The notes: a model not told the origin generated them from the sequence alone. A DNA stretch of 64,000 bases from Saccoglossus kowalevskii (GCF_000003605.2 NW_003154745.1:96592-160591); one strand, 5' to 3'. Shown: positions 1 through 32,203, numbered from the stretch's first letter. Made by a program: numbers and translations.

Positions 1-786
1 AAAGTGGCGGCCATCTTTCCTTTTATACACCCAGACCCGCGGTTTAAGTACTGTGAAATAATTTATTTTCACTGGAATTAATTTTCACTGAAAAGATTTG
101 TTGGGTGTTTTGTATGGAATTTATTTTCTCTGATTTTTGGTGAGTTGAATGTAAAATATAGAAAAAATAGTATATTCACTGGATATTATTTTCATTGAAT
201 TACTCCTTCAACGAAAATAACGAAAATTAATTCCAAGCGAAAATAAAGTATTTTACAGTAGTTCTTTGTATCACACCAAGCAGTATCTTTTTAAGAATTA
301 GTGAAACTTGAATTTCTGTTCTGTTATTTGTCATTATTTATCCATATATGTACCATCAAAAGCATATAAAGCACAAAATTTATTTTATATACTGAATCAT
401 TATAACTTATTTTACATACATAGACACACATTCTACTACTGGAAGTCACTTGCCTGAATTAATGTATTAAATAAAAATTCTACATTACAAAAAAACAAGT
501 TCTAAAAAAGTATAACACAAAAATGGCTTCTACCATTACATTCACATTAACAGATCAATCTCAGGATGAGAGCATTTCCAAATTTTACCAAGATAACAAG
601 TCTGGCAAGTGTGTGACATATGAGAACACTCGAAATGACAAATGTGGTCACACCTATCCAACTACACTGGGGCAATGTAAATATTGAAATGCTAATTTTT
701 ATTTTATTTTCTAAAAACAAACTATATGAATCAAACTTGACAGTCAGTAAATATTCAGAGAACAGGTTACAATTGTAAACTCTCAC
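1..786 (-). other. DYRK4 intron beyond exon 8
   Basis: Starts (in gene direction) at donor GTGAGA and holds MITE copy A. No frame matching the expected activation-loop exon was found, so that exon is left of base 1. Confidence 0.8.
49..260 (-). mobile_element. MITE family 1, copy A
   Basis: A 212-bp copy including TA target duplications at both ends (49-50, 259-260). The ends are CTGTGAAATAATTT on the left and the complement of CTGTAAAATACTTT on the right. The interior is built of GGAATTWATTTTCRCT-like subrepeats. It is reversed relative to copy E and lies in the DYRK4 intron beyond exon 8. TA duplications and small size without an ORF fit a non-autonomous Tc1/mariner-type element. Confidence 0.85.
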
Positions 787-20363
<19,577 letters not shown>

Positions 20364-21365
20364 AACACTACTGCAAACTAATGTCTAATGTGCGAGGCAA
20401 ACTGCTTTTATTCTACAGAGCAAGAGGCAAACAAAAGCCAGTAGACTGCACACAATAGGGCCCAATGTATCCCACAGTTCTGTATTATGTATACTTAAGT
20501 AAATCTTCTCCTTTCACAAACAAATTCCCTATTGTTGAGTTTAGCCACTTGGTTTCTATTGATCTCTTATAGCAACAAACTGGCACGTCTGATATGCCAT
20601 TGAAAATTGACTGAGGATGCCGGATGTTTCCTTAAAAAGGCTGATATTGATAAGATAAACAGAAGTTTAAAATCCAGCAAGCCATAAGACACAAACTAAC
20701 GAATGATATGGACATCACTTCAGAGTGAAGACACCATGCATGCAACAATGACAGTGACAGCTCAGCCACTGTTGGCGCCAGGAAGAAGATGTAGTAAGCA
20801 GACATGAAGAATAGATTCACTCAATGGTATATAACAAATACATATGGTTTACTTTGTTAGAATAACACTATAATGTATGTGATATGAGATAAAAGCACTG
20901 ATTCACAAAAAAATCTCAATTAAAACTACACAGTGGCACTTTCAACTTCAACATAATAAAGAACTTACAAGTAAACAACATGGTGAACATTTTCCTTGAT
21001 ATGTACAGATGTAAAAAATTTGAAAAAAAAGGGTTTACGACTTTTTATCAGTCTTAAAGAATGATACTGCTACATTCTTATATAGAAGCCATGTTCACAG
21101 GAGTCACAGCACTCTTAATTTGTTATTACATTTATCCAAGGTCACTGAAGCATTTCATCCACCATATAACTACTTCAACTGTCAAGGGAGCATGTGGCAT
21201 AGAGTTCAAATTCATACTAGTATCAAATGCAGAAAGTGCCGTGACCCTATCAGTGCATTATAATTTACATCAGTTTACTACACTACAGAGGTGTTTTCCT
21301 GACACTAGCCTATTCTGAAGTATGAAGTATGTGTCTTGATTTATCACCAGAAAACAACCAGCTTT

Positions 21366-21581
21366 TTAAACTGTCTCGTAAACATCTTGCAACTTTTGCC
21401 TGAGGTTATCTTTATATTCATCCAAGCCAATTGGGGTCAGTAATAAATAAAACATTAAAGGAGGAAAATACAAATTAATTGTAGTTAAGTAAACAATGGT
21501 CCCAGCTATTTCAAAAATTATATAACTCCATTTATCACTAAAAAGAAAGCTAAGCCAGTTAGGTAAATAACTTTCGACCAC
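21366..21581 (-). CDS. Candidate terminal exon of a membrane protein (unrecognised)
   Basis: A minus-strand frame starts just after a pyrimidine-rich tract ending TTCAAG (acceptor-like) and ends in TAA at 21366. It encodes 71 residues: VVESYLPNWLSFLFSDKWSY, one or two hydrophobic stretches around IIFEIAGTIVYL and LYFPPLMFYLLL, and a polar tail YKDNLRQKLQDVYETV. Two hydrophobic segments followed by a charged tail and stop look like the end of a multipass protein. No family was recognised and no clear poly(A) signal follows. It lies between the two candidate DYRK4 start exons on the same strand and could be chance. Confidence 0.25.
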   Translation of the reverse strand: MVESYLPNWLSFLFSDKWSYIIFEIAGTIVYLTTINLYFPPLMFYLLLTPIGLDEYKDNLRQKLQDVYETV

Positions 21582-21819
21582 CTTGAATGACAAAAAAAGT
21601 TTTAGTTTTTACTCATGTTTTTTATCTGATAGCATAAGGAAGGGCTTACTCACAGTGATGCTAGGATTATCATGTACATTACTTAGGTTTACATGTTCTT
21701 GTTGATTCTACCATCATTGAATGAAAAAGTCAATTTTTACAAGCTTGCGTAAAACAAAGCCACTTATTTTATTTTTTTGTATTTGAAAAACTAAACAACA
21801 TGCTCGATAATGTTCAATG

Positions 21820-22291
21820 TATGTACAAAGTTTGAAAAAAATCTATTCATACATGACTGAGATCTGGTTCTGGATTAACAAAATGTTGATTTTGATGGAT
21901 TTTTAACATTAAAAAGGCTGCCATTTGGCCATCATGAATCATCGAACAAATGCCTGTGCAATCGTGTGACATGATGTATATATCTTCAAAACCAAACTCA
22001 AATCTTACCTGTTTCAGCAAGCCTATATGTGAAACTAAGCGTCATTGAACATCACTGCGATGGATACTAGGCGCTATATAAACTTGTATTTATTATTATT
22101 ATATATAAAGTTTGAATATGATTAAGGCATGTCAGAAATTCATTAAAACAAAATGGCCGCCAGTCAGTCATTTTGAAGATGATCTGAAAAACGAACATCA
22201 ACGAATTGATAATGTCCAATGTATTTACAAACTTTGAACGAAATCCATCCAAACCAGAGTGAGGATACCATTCTGGAATTACAGAAATTCT
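21820..22291 (+). mobile_element. Family G core fragments plus LINE/SINE-type 3' tail
   Basis: Core phrases: AAGGCTGCCATTTGGCCATC at 21915, and AAAATGGCCGCCAGTCAGTC at 22149 with TTTGAACGAAATCCATCC. Inserted at about 22015-22102 is a segment ending GGCGCTATATAAACTTG followed by TATTATTATTAT. That tail resembles the L2/CR1-type 3' tails seen in many animal genomes (family knowledge, not a search). 22004-22291 recurs at 22713-23000. Confidence 0.5.
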
Positions 22292-22662
22292 GTAGTTGCA
22301 CGCTGGCATGCAGCTTCGGCAGTTTTCTGAGGTGCCCAACATGTGTAATTGATTTATGTCGATACTGGGACGGCTGACCGGAATTACGAAAGGCGTTCAA
22401 TGAGTAATACCCCTGACCCATTTCCCATAGCAGGAAATTTGGCACAGTTATTAGGCTTTCTCTACATAGGAACCACCCAAAGGTATGCATTTCTCCCATC
22501 GTTTGATGCAGCTCTGGACACCGTTTTTGTAGAACACCGTACCCCAGGCTGGTCCTCCAACCACGTCGTATCTTCAGAAATCAATGCTGCATCATCCGGG
22601 AAACACTTTCCTTTGAAAACAACGTCATGAAGGGAAAAGATAAAAGTCAGAGGGTGATGAAC
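22292..22662. other. Unrecognised GC-richer insert before the gap
   Basis: 371 bp of clearly higher GC than its surroundings. A 93-codon plus frame (22349-22630) and overlapping minus frames are open, but none was recognised. Bounded by the 288-bp repeat on the left and N on the right, it may be a partial mobile element, a fragment of an unplaced exon, or misassembled sequence. Confidence 0.5.
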
Positions 22663-22712
22663 NNNNNNNNNNNNNNNNNNNNNNNNNNNNNNNNNNNNNN
22701 NNNNNNNNNNNN
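22663..22712. other. Assembly gap (50 N)
   Basis: Exactly 50 N, a round number suggesting a placeholder rather than a measured distance. Confidence 0.99.
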
Positions 22713-23000
22713 CTTACCTGTTTCAGCAAGCCTATATGTGAAACTAAGCGTCATTGAACATCACTGCGATGGATACTAGGCGCTATATAAACTTGTATTT
22801 ATTATTATTATATATAAAGTTTGAATATGATTAAGGCATGTCAGAAATTCATTAAAACAAAATGGCCGCCAGTCAGTCATTTTGAAGATGATCTGAAAAA
22901 CGAACATCAACGAATTGATAATGTCCAATGTATTTACAAACTTTGAACGAAATCCATCCAAACCAGAGTGAGGATACCATTCTGGAATTACAGAAATTCT
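22713..23000 (+). repeat. 288-bp direct repeat abutting the gap
   Basis: It appears identical to 22004-22291 throughout and starts at the first base after the gap. Downstream flanks diverge after AGAAATTCT: copy 2 continues TGATTTTGATGATTTTTTAG, as expected for family G (compare 21890), whereas copy 1 runs into unrelated sequence. Confidence 0.92.
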
Positions 23001-26000
23001 TGATTTTGATGATTTTTTAGCATAGCAATAGCCTCAATTCAGCCTCTCAATAAAATCATAAAATGAATGGACATGGCATTTCTCCCAAGATGTGTTGATG
23101 TATATGTGATGTACAACAATGTATCATGTGTGAAATTTAAATGTGGTCAGCATGTCCAAGATACAGATGAGGATGCGTACACCAAAACTTCCAATTGTTT
23201 TATAGTCGGATCACTAAAGTGTCATTCTCACATGAATAGGATGAATGTTTCCTGAGTATTTGCTGAATGACAGGACATACAGAATTACATGAATCAATTA
23301 TACTAGGTAATAAAAACTAGAATAAAAGGTTTGAAATACTTGTGTTCAAAGTACACCATACATGTAGTTTTTCAAGTCTGTGCATATATACCCTTGAGAC
23401 ATGATAGGCATGTGACGCATGTTGGAAATTAAAAACAGATTCTATGATTTCGAAATAAAACACTAAAAACTTGGCAGAAAAGTCAGAATGTAGCTAATTG
23501 ATGATTTGTTCCACATAGAAGACCAAATACAAGATCAATATATAGTACCCGAAAAACTGATGCTTAATGCATTGATGACAATGAATTAAAGTAATTCCAA
23601 ATTAATCTGGTGCAAGTAATCTTCAAATCCAACATTCACACTGCATTCTTATTACATTTCTCATTTCAATCTTTGAAATGAGCATAATAACATGTTTGCT
23701 TTTTATATTTTGAAATTCAATTGATGAAAAGTACATGCTTTAATGAGTACTTGAGTGTAGTGGGTAATGTGTATACGCTGCACGTAAGAAAGGTTGTAGG
23801 TGAGATAGGGGACTATGCATGCACTGAGGAGTCTTTAGAAATTATCTGACTAGACAACCATACTGACATGCAGTATTAGGTTTTGGAGACTGTCCATCCC
23901 ATCCAAAGACACAATAACAAATGTACTCAGTACATGTTGTGGATCATCAATGCTTGTTGAATAGAGTTTGGTATGCATGGAATCATCCACATGGTTTATG
24001 ACTGGCTGATTCTTAACACCATCACCCCTCTTTTAAGATCAAGAGAGGTTTCCATGTATCAGTAATTGAGCTATGTCTGTCATCTGAGTACATGAATAGA
24101 GTAAATAAGTACATACCTACGGCAGCAATATGTCAGTGATTACAAATGTTTCTGCAGCTAATCTGCAGTGGTGTTGTGTTGCAGGCAGAAAATCTCAAGA
24201 TTGTTATGTTTTGGACACTACCATTTTCAAGAGGGGGGAATTAGTAACAGGATTAATGCATTAAAATGAAATAATTTCTCTTGACTAGTGATTTATCGTT
24301 ACTTTCTAATAAAATTAAAAAATTGAGAAAAAAAATACATGCTGTTTGAAAATGTGTAAAATGAAATATTTTTGGAAATAGTAGTATTATCTCCAAGCTT
24401 CCTAATGTTAAAATACTTGTATAACACAACTGCATTGATTTTTTATCAGTGAATTAGGTGATTAATTATTATTATATTAGGGAAACAACATTTTAGAAAA
24501 TTCCATCACCATACTACTTTTCCAGGCAGACAAAAGAAAGATATTCTATGGGAATGCACGACAATGGTTGAATTATGTATACATCAAGAAAGAAAAACAG
24601 CACACATAAAACAGACCAGTTTTTATTGTCACTAGCTTATAGAATGCCTGTCTCGGTAGAATATGATCTGGCCAGAAAGTATTATTATAACGTTGAGCAG
24701 TAAGTCATGCAGCTAAATCAAGTAAATGAATCAAACCAGCCATCTCTAGCACTGTGCAAAAAAACAAACAACTAACATCAACAGACTCACAAAGCTGAGA
24801 CTGTTGCTAATGGTGATTAGGATACATGTGTATGTGATACAAACATTGAACAATACCCTATTCTTTAACACTAATAGCCACGTTAATCTGTTTAACCTCC
24901 AAATACAGATGCCAAAATTTATAAAGATTACTCAGTCTAGACAATTTAGTTTTTCATATTAAAGCTAGTAGACCTCATGAATGTCCATTAGCCACATTTG
25001 AAAACAATCACTCATGGTTTTTTAAAAACCCTGTAGAGTGACTTGGTCATACTGTTACCTAATGTGGCATCATGCACACAGTTTGAGGTGCTAACCACAA
25101 AATGTCGCAGTATGGTACAGTATTACCATAATGACGTACATACAAGCACATAATGAATGGCACACGATTATAAAAAAATTAGTAAGGAGTAATCTATCAT
25201 ATAGATTATTGTCTTCTAGAACTAGGGCAGAATTCTCACAGAATTTCAAGCACTATTCTGATGATTGAGTACTGGATAAAAGTTTCACAGAGATGAACCT
25301 GAGACACTCACATTAGTGAAGCCTTCAAAAAATATTTATACGATGATAATAATTGTAAAAACCATAAAAACAAGTTTAGAACTATATACAGATTAAATAG
25401 AGTTAATTGGTCTGTAAAAATACCTCAATATTGTTAAAAACCCTTACACAGATCTGCTATATCTCTTACTAACTAAATTGAGAATTAGTGCACATACTCT
25501 TAAAATTGAAGGAGGCAGATACATTGAACAGAACCTGAAACAGAACCTCTAGTGTAAGGACAACCAAATCAAAGATCAACGTCATTTCATGCTAAATATT
25601 GCCATATTCATGTTTTGAACTACAGGACAAATGGCAATTTAATGTGCTATCCTGGTGTCAACTAGGCTTGGTTGAATACAAGCACCTGTGGACCTTAACC
25701 AAGGTTTGCATTCTGTTACTTTGTTAGTGGATGAATCTTGGCCATTGAGTCTGTAGCACACTCATCCAAGATGGTGGTTGGCCCCTATTTTTGGTGTTCA
25801 GCCTAAGGTAGGATACAAACTTGGGACTACCGATGCGACAACCACAATTGCTACCAGTGACCAATTAAAGGATCTTAGGAAATACATTTTCAAGTGCTTG
25901 ACTTTAAGAAGTGACACTGCTAACCATAAAACAAATTATTTTACCAGCTGCCTGAATTCTTTCTTTACTTCTTTAGATCTCAAAAACATGAAAATTGCAT

Positions 26001-29000
26001 CTGACATTTAAGCTGCAAACTATGAGAAAAGAAAAACTTGCAAAGAGCAAGACTGTACCGAAGTTCTGGGGTTGATATTCCTCTGTATTACTGGGATATG
26101 AGTAGTATCGATTGTATTTCATTGTGACCTTTATCTACATTACTGCCAAGTCCAAGCCATCAGTGAGTGAGGATGCAGTTAATGCATAGATTCCTAGTGG
26201 GAGGTCATTATCAATGTCAATGAATTTGATGAATGATATTGTAATGTCCTTGTGATAATTACTAACAAAACAGAGACTTTATTAAAACAAATATGTTGAC
26301 TTTGTAATCTGTATGGTTCCTGTAGTCCTTCAACATCCAAGTCACTGTTTGACTATTAAAAGTTCAAATACAAAGTCTGTAATAAAGAACCAATTTAATC
26401 AAACATATTTATCTTGAAGCCACCAAAAGGAAAATATGAACAAGTGCCTGTAATTTTAAATTAAGCTCGGTCTAGACAGTTGTCGCTTTGAGGGCCATTT
26501 CAAAAGTGCAATTAAATTGTTCTGGCTTTAAAATGATGAATGCAATTATTTACACAAAAACGGTAGACATCATGGTGTCAGACATGTTAAGAGCAGTGTA
26601 CTGGAGTATGTAACAAGCTTTAACAACATATTCAGTAAGAAACAGTGTAAAGTGTAAATATGTGTTGTTAATTTCTGTTCTAGTTCTCAGAGTGCTCTTC
26701 AGTATTAAAGCAAAACTGGTGTGCCAAAAGACAAATTCATCACTTTGATTGAGAGGGAAAAAAATAGAAAGTATGCTGATAAAATCTGAATTGCTATTAA
26801 AAATCATACTACAGTTGCCTGTCCATTGGATGGGTTGAAAAATACAAATGCCAATCTCAATTGATGATGGACCTATTGCTAGCAAGATACAAAATTTGAA
26901 ATTAAAAAGTTAAATTCCTGGTTCATGATCATTTCACAGGTCTTAAAAAGTAGAGAAATTATTTTGACATTAGCATCTTAACAACTATCCCATTTTGGTC
27001 TGTGAGTAAAAAACTTTATGTCTTGATTAACCTCTCCACAGAGACACAGTTTTCACATTTAAAATTTGATTGTCTATAACAGGAATTTTGACACATGAAA
27101 GTTATTTGCAAACAGTGATAACAAAATTGTTAGCCATGTAAGTCATGCAAAGCTGCTTTTGGGAAAAGAGGAAGGGGTGTTCAGAGAAATGTATGGTACA
27201 ACTTCTATATGCATATCATATCTTTGAAGCAACTGTAGATATATCAAAAAACCTATATTTAGCCCAAGTACTTGGGAATGATGTCAGACTGTCAAATTGA
27301 AATATTTTTTGTTTGTTGAACTTTTAGACAACCCCTTGTACAAATGTACTGAGTAATTCATAAGACGTTCTAATTATGGCTGTTGTCATAGTGATATTAC
27401 TTCTAATGATTTCTAGGAATCGAAATTAGATGAAAAATTTACAACTTGGAATTATTGATTACTCCTTGAAGAGACTTGTTTGAAGGAAGATACAATTTCT
27501 CTTGGGGTCAAGATATGCAATGTTCCACAAAGCTTATAGAAATTAAAAATATCCCTATAGACTAGTTAGAAAGCGCACCATGTAATATTTACTTCTAGCA
27601 ATTCTCAATCACTCATACTTGAGGATACTATTTCAAGGAAACTGATGTTGCATTATTGATTTGCCTATACCCAAGGAGAATTCTGCACTGGTACCAATTT
27701 AAAGTCAAGCAAATCAGTACCAGTAATCAACATTTAGTCTGTTCACCACCTTTGTAAACTATGTAAATTTCCACACAATAGCCCCATTTCCATAAACAAT
27801 ACTAATAACAAAATGAATTCATTACAATTAGTATCATATAAAAAGTTAATGCAAGGCCCATGTATTCTTACATCTGATAATACTGATATCTATTCAAAAA
27901 GTCATAGTAGATATATTTTAACAAAGACATAAGCAATAGAAAGTAGTACTTCACTTAGAAACATGGTGATAATTGTATTGAGTCATTCTTGCTCACTTCA
28001 TTATGGCGCTTGCTGCAAGTGAATGTTGAACATTTCCTTTTTGCTGGGTTTAGTTTACAAATACTTGAAAGAAAATGAATACTTATTAATTTTCCTATAC
28101 AGTGTATTAAATAATTGTTTAAATGTAGTAAAACACTTCAAGGGAGTAAAAAGCCATGAAAACAGTAAGTTCATGCTCTTAACAGAGGAAATGTAAATTT
28201 GTGGATCACCTTGAGTGATGAATACATACAAACTTGGCAATAAATCGAATGCATAAAAGCTTTTTTTTAATGTTTTTTTTTTTTTTTTTACTTTCACTTC
28301 AAAGACTAGAAGTGACTATAAAACAAAATGTAGCAACATAAAGCTTGCACAGTCAATAAAACAAAATGCTAGATATCCTAAAATTAGACTTCAAATATAA
28401 AACAAATATTGGACCAGTATACAAATAAATTTCGAGCAAAGATTTGTGATTCCACTCTAGTTGTGTTAAACAGTTTTAAAAAGCATGAAAAAAAATTTAA
28501 TGTTTCAACTTGAAAAAAAATATATATTTCAAGATTAACAACTAGAAACAGGTCCACAAAGTATATATCATGGTCAGTGATTGGAAATGCAGTAAAAAAT
28601 GCACCAATTAAGCAAATGGAAGGGAGTAAGGTATTCAACATATAAAAATCTTGCAATGGTACTGACTGTTAAGTAGTGTTCACTATATAGTTTTAATCAG
28701 GCATGTTCACTTCTGTTCAGTAATATAATGGGTTTCTTATACCCGTGTATTTCGTATAAGTAATTCTGACTGTAATTTTATACATGTTCGTCTACTTCAC
28801 TCTAAAGTGGTAATGGGTCAGTAATGAGGTTTCATAGTATATGGTGTGAACTTAAGTTGTACTGTGCTAAATTTAAATTGTACTCAACTGGATTAGTTAG
28901 TGATACTTGGTTTTCACAGTATTGAATTTAAGCAGTGGTATTCAGAAGCTACATGGACATAGTGATGGGTAGCTAAAAATATGAAGATTTCTTTTTGACT

Positions 29001-29293
29001 TCCAGGAAGGAAAGGGACTTGTAAAATCTATTTGAATATGGGTAGTAACATAAAGTTACAATTTGGATTTGTTGGATTTGGGGGAGGGGTGCATGTGTGA
29101 ATTAGGACTACGCTAGACGTCATATGCATTGTCTTCACAACTATTTTTTTTATCAAAAGTGTTTATTTTGACTATTTTTTTGGTTTGGTTTTGAGATGAT
29201 TAAGGGGTGGTCAGTGTCCTCCAATTAACCACATCGTTATAGAATAATTGTAGCTGTTTTAAAGAATGTGTTTTTCAACTGCCTGCAATAGCT

Positions 29294-29741
29294 TTGGCTG
29301 GTTCCCGCCTCAAGTGTCATGGCGTACCAAGCCACAAGAGGCCGGTAACTAGTAACGGTTCCGGCATTCTGATTGGTACACCACTTTCTCGTTGCTTGTT
29401 CCATTTCCCTTAGTTACCTGACATCAGCGCTTACGCTCGTGGTCGTTCAGGGGTTTCCTTTTACTTTCGAAAGTTGGGCAAATAAAAAAAAACTGTTTCT
29501 TTTGTTATAAATTTGCATAGAACATATCAAATCTGTAAATCTAAGCAGGCAGTATGTATGAGCATGGCTTTATTGTAGTATTACAGACACGTTTACGCAG
29601 AACGGAACTTGGAATGTTTTCAAATTATGTCACTCTGTCACGTGCCTTCCGGCCGGAAAACCGGCCCAAATGGAACAATATGGCGATTACTAGTTACCTG
29701 CGTCCTACCTACCATTCGCAAAGGACGCCGGAACCAGCGAA
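29294..29741. mobile_element. 448-bp TIR element with 9-bp target duplication (Mutator-like type)
   Basis: The outer inverted ends are TTGGCTGGTTCC on the left and TTCGCTGGTTCC on the opposite strand on the right. The arms continue imperfectly to a shared GGTAACTAGTAA about 60 bp in. The exact direct repeat GCAATAGCT lies at 29285-29293 and 29742-29750. A 9-bp duplication with longish TIRs is typical of Mutator-like elements. The interior is GC-richer than its surroundings and has no transposase frame (one 64-codon frame only), so it is non-autonomous. Confidence 0.8.
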
Positions 29742-30559
29742 GCAATAGCTTTACTTGGTAAAAATGAGAATTCCTTAGCTCCATACTACGACACTCAGTT
29801 CTATTTTGCCTTCAGTTGATTAGACACTGCACTTGAGAGAACTGAGTAATCTCACGCTCAATGCACCGAGGTGACACTGATATTGTTTTGCTATTATCAA
29901 TCATCTTGTACTTCAAGCACCAGTCATCACATAGTGTACAATTTGGATTTTGAGTCAAGGCAACATGACACTATACAAATTAATCAACTAATAGTTTGCT
30001 ATTTTCACAAGACTCCTCATGAATTTTAAATTAAAATGGCTGTTGATCAGTGAAAGTGTGCATACACACTTTGCATCCCACAGTACAAACTATGTATAAA
30101 AGACGGTTTCACTATCTAGATTGGTTCCTTTCAGCTTAAGCACACTTTTATACATTTCAGTTCCAGTGTTCTCTGTGACTGTTTATTTTTCTCAGCAAAT
30201 TTGGTTTGAGACTCGGAAAACATTCATTTGCAAACAGATGAAATTTGACTAGAGTGCACTGTACAGTAGATTTAAGCAGTTAACAATTTCCTTAAAAACT
30301 TTCATTGCCATCATGGAATGACAAACAGATACATGAGCTATTATGTAACAAGTATTCTAACAGAACATTGGGAACATTTTCAATGAAAAAAAAGTTCTAC
30401 AAGGATTTGTTTATTTGTGATGGTACAATTAAAATAAAGTGGCTGAGGAGTTAAGTACCTAGTAATTTCAGCAGACACTTGGATTCGGTCTTGATGTCCA
30501 AGATTTGGTTAATAGACGATCATATGAAGACAAACTTTTCTTTTTTATACTAAGCCTAC

Positions 30560-30679
30560 CTGTTTGTCTGGTAACCAGATATCAAACTTCATTGAATTCC
30601 TTTGATCAAATGATAAACATTGTACAGTAACTGGAGCTATTTCCAAGTGCTTTCGTTCTCTTCTGGATTTACTGTCCAT
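30560..30679 (-). CDS. Isolated first exon: alternative DYRK4 start or first exon of another gene
   Basis: ATG at 30679-30677 sits in a strong Kozak context (AACAATGGA), with an in-frame TGA upstream. It opens a 40-codon frame: MDSKSRRERKHLEIAPVTVQ then CLSFDQRNSMKF and DIWLPDKQ. It ends exactly in phase 0 at donor GTAGGC. It cannot join the 20205-20363 exon in frame, because that acceptor would read straight into TAG. It can join the phase-0 acceptor at 15279, giving a DYRK4 isoform with a different N terminus. Alternatively it starts another minus-strand gene whose later exons I did not find. That it is an exon is moderately supported; its gene assignment is an inference. Confidence 0.5.
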
Positions 30680-32008
30680 TGTTGTTATTGCCACTGTCAA
30701 ACCTAATGCACTTAATACTCAGTGATCCAGCCAGTCTACTACTGTCTACATTCTAAAGCCATGGCATTAATCACATCAGCAATGCAGTGACCAGGAAAGA
30801 AGCTCCACAGTTTGAAACAGAGATTTAGAATCCCATGACTGAGTTCAGAGGACTGTGTGCATGAATAGTAAGAGTTGGAATTGATGTAAGGCAAAACTAT
30901 GACAGCCAAGAATTGTTGTAGGCAGCACTTAGTCTCATTTACATGTTATTAGTACCTATTATCTCTGTATACATGGTAACCAAGGGGAACTAACTTGCTC
31001 ACTGTTACATATTGTCTACTCTAATCTGTACAAACTTCAAACAATAGAATCACAGTTGTCCTTTGTTTACAGTCTTCTGTTCTTATTTTAACAACATTTT
31101 GTTATTTAAATCACACAGAAGGCTGTAACTTCCAGCCATGGTTAAGACCATAAAACATGTAGGATCACCTCCTCAAAGTTTGCTGTTGGGAATGAAGCCA
31201 GAAACACTGTCTAACTAACACTATAATATCGAATGTCATAAGATAGGGTGAGCAAGTGTAGCAAAATATCTCTTAGAAGAAACTAAAAATTAGGATTTGT
31301 GTTCTCATGTCCTATCGGAATAGTAAACGAGGCATTTCCTTTCATTTTTAATGTCATGATTATTTTTTTGAATAATTTTGTGTTAGGTGAAAGTTCAATG
31401 CACTGAATGTTTTGATTTTTTGATGTGCAAATTTAGAGTGCAAACACTGACATTACATCCATGGTTACATAGATAGTACAGCAACCACATTTAAGACTAC
31501 ATGGGAGGAGGGGTGTACATTCAGAAGATCACTAGTTTCATTTCTGCTGATTATTATTCAAGCGTGCAATTTACCACTCTACCAACACCAATATTATTTT
31601 ACAAGTCTGTCTACCAGATATGTCTGGATACAAACAATAAACAGAGAAGTGAAGTAATATTTAAGTATTTTGAAATTGTGCCAAATTCTTAAATTTGAGA
31701 TATAATCAGGGGTAGGTATGTACACATATTTATGAACAATAATTCATTTTAATATCAGTGAAAACAACAGTTCATAAGTCTCAGACAAATCAAATGCTGA
31801 TGACAAGTTTTATTGATGGAGTGGCTATGACGAAAGCAGACACCAACAAATCAATAAATCTACCATAGTAACACAAAAATTTAAATCTTTAATAAATGAC
31901 AGGTTTTAAAATTAACAGTGTGTTAAACATGTTAAGTTCAATTATAGTTCTTTATCCACTTAATACAGTATGTTACACAAACATCAAGCATTCCCATTCA
32001 AATTCAAG

Positions 32009-32203
32009 TACTGTAAAATACTTTATTTTCGCTTGGAATTAATTTTCACTATTTTCGCTGAAGGAATGATTCAGTGAAAATAAACTTTTTTCCTATTTTA
32101 CATACAACTTGTCAAAAATCAGTAAAAATAAATTCCATACAAAACACCGAAAAAGTCTTTTCAGCGAAAATTAATTCCAGCTAAAATAAAATATTCTACA
32201 GTA
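32009..32203 (+). mobile_element. MITE family 1, copy G
   Basis: A 195-bp copy with flanking TA. The left end is CTGTAAAATACTTTATTTTC and the right end is AAAATATTCTACAG. A small internal deletion follows the GAAGGAATGATTC segment. It is outside any recognised exon. Confidence 0.87.

Larger units (their letters stand above)
20364..30559. other. Intergenic or long intron, no firm gene
   Basis: Apart from the candidate exon at 21366-21581, the gap/duplication at 22004-23000 and the TIR element at 29294-29741, I found only AT-rich sequence, scattered family G traces (21820-23180) and short chance frames. If 30560-30679 is a DYRK4 start exon, this stretch would be intronic in that isoform. Confidence 0.6.

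Noticed and set aside
22004-22060. Donor-like GTAAGA on the minus strand after AAACAG, suggesting an exon
   Set aside because: All three frames upstream hit stops within a few codons, and the sequence belongs to an interspersed repeat.
22300-22342. CRSCMPACNY cysteine cluster resembling the CxC..PC region of DEG/ENaC channels
   Set aside because: Cysteine spacing and following residues do not fit well, no transmembrane helix follows, and the frame runs into repeat sequence.
24115-24170. Minus-strand segment between CTGCAG and GTATGT resembling a small exon
   Set aside because: Every reading frame contains a stop or ends at one right at the donor.
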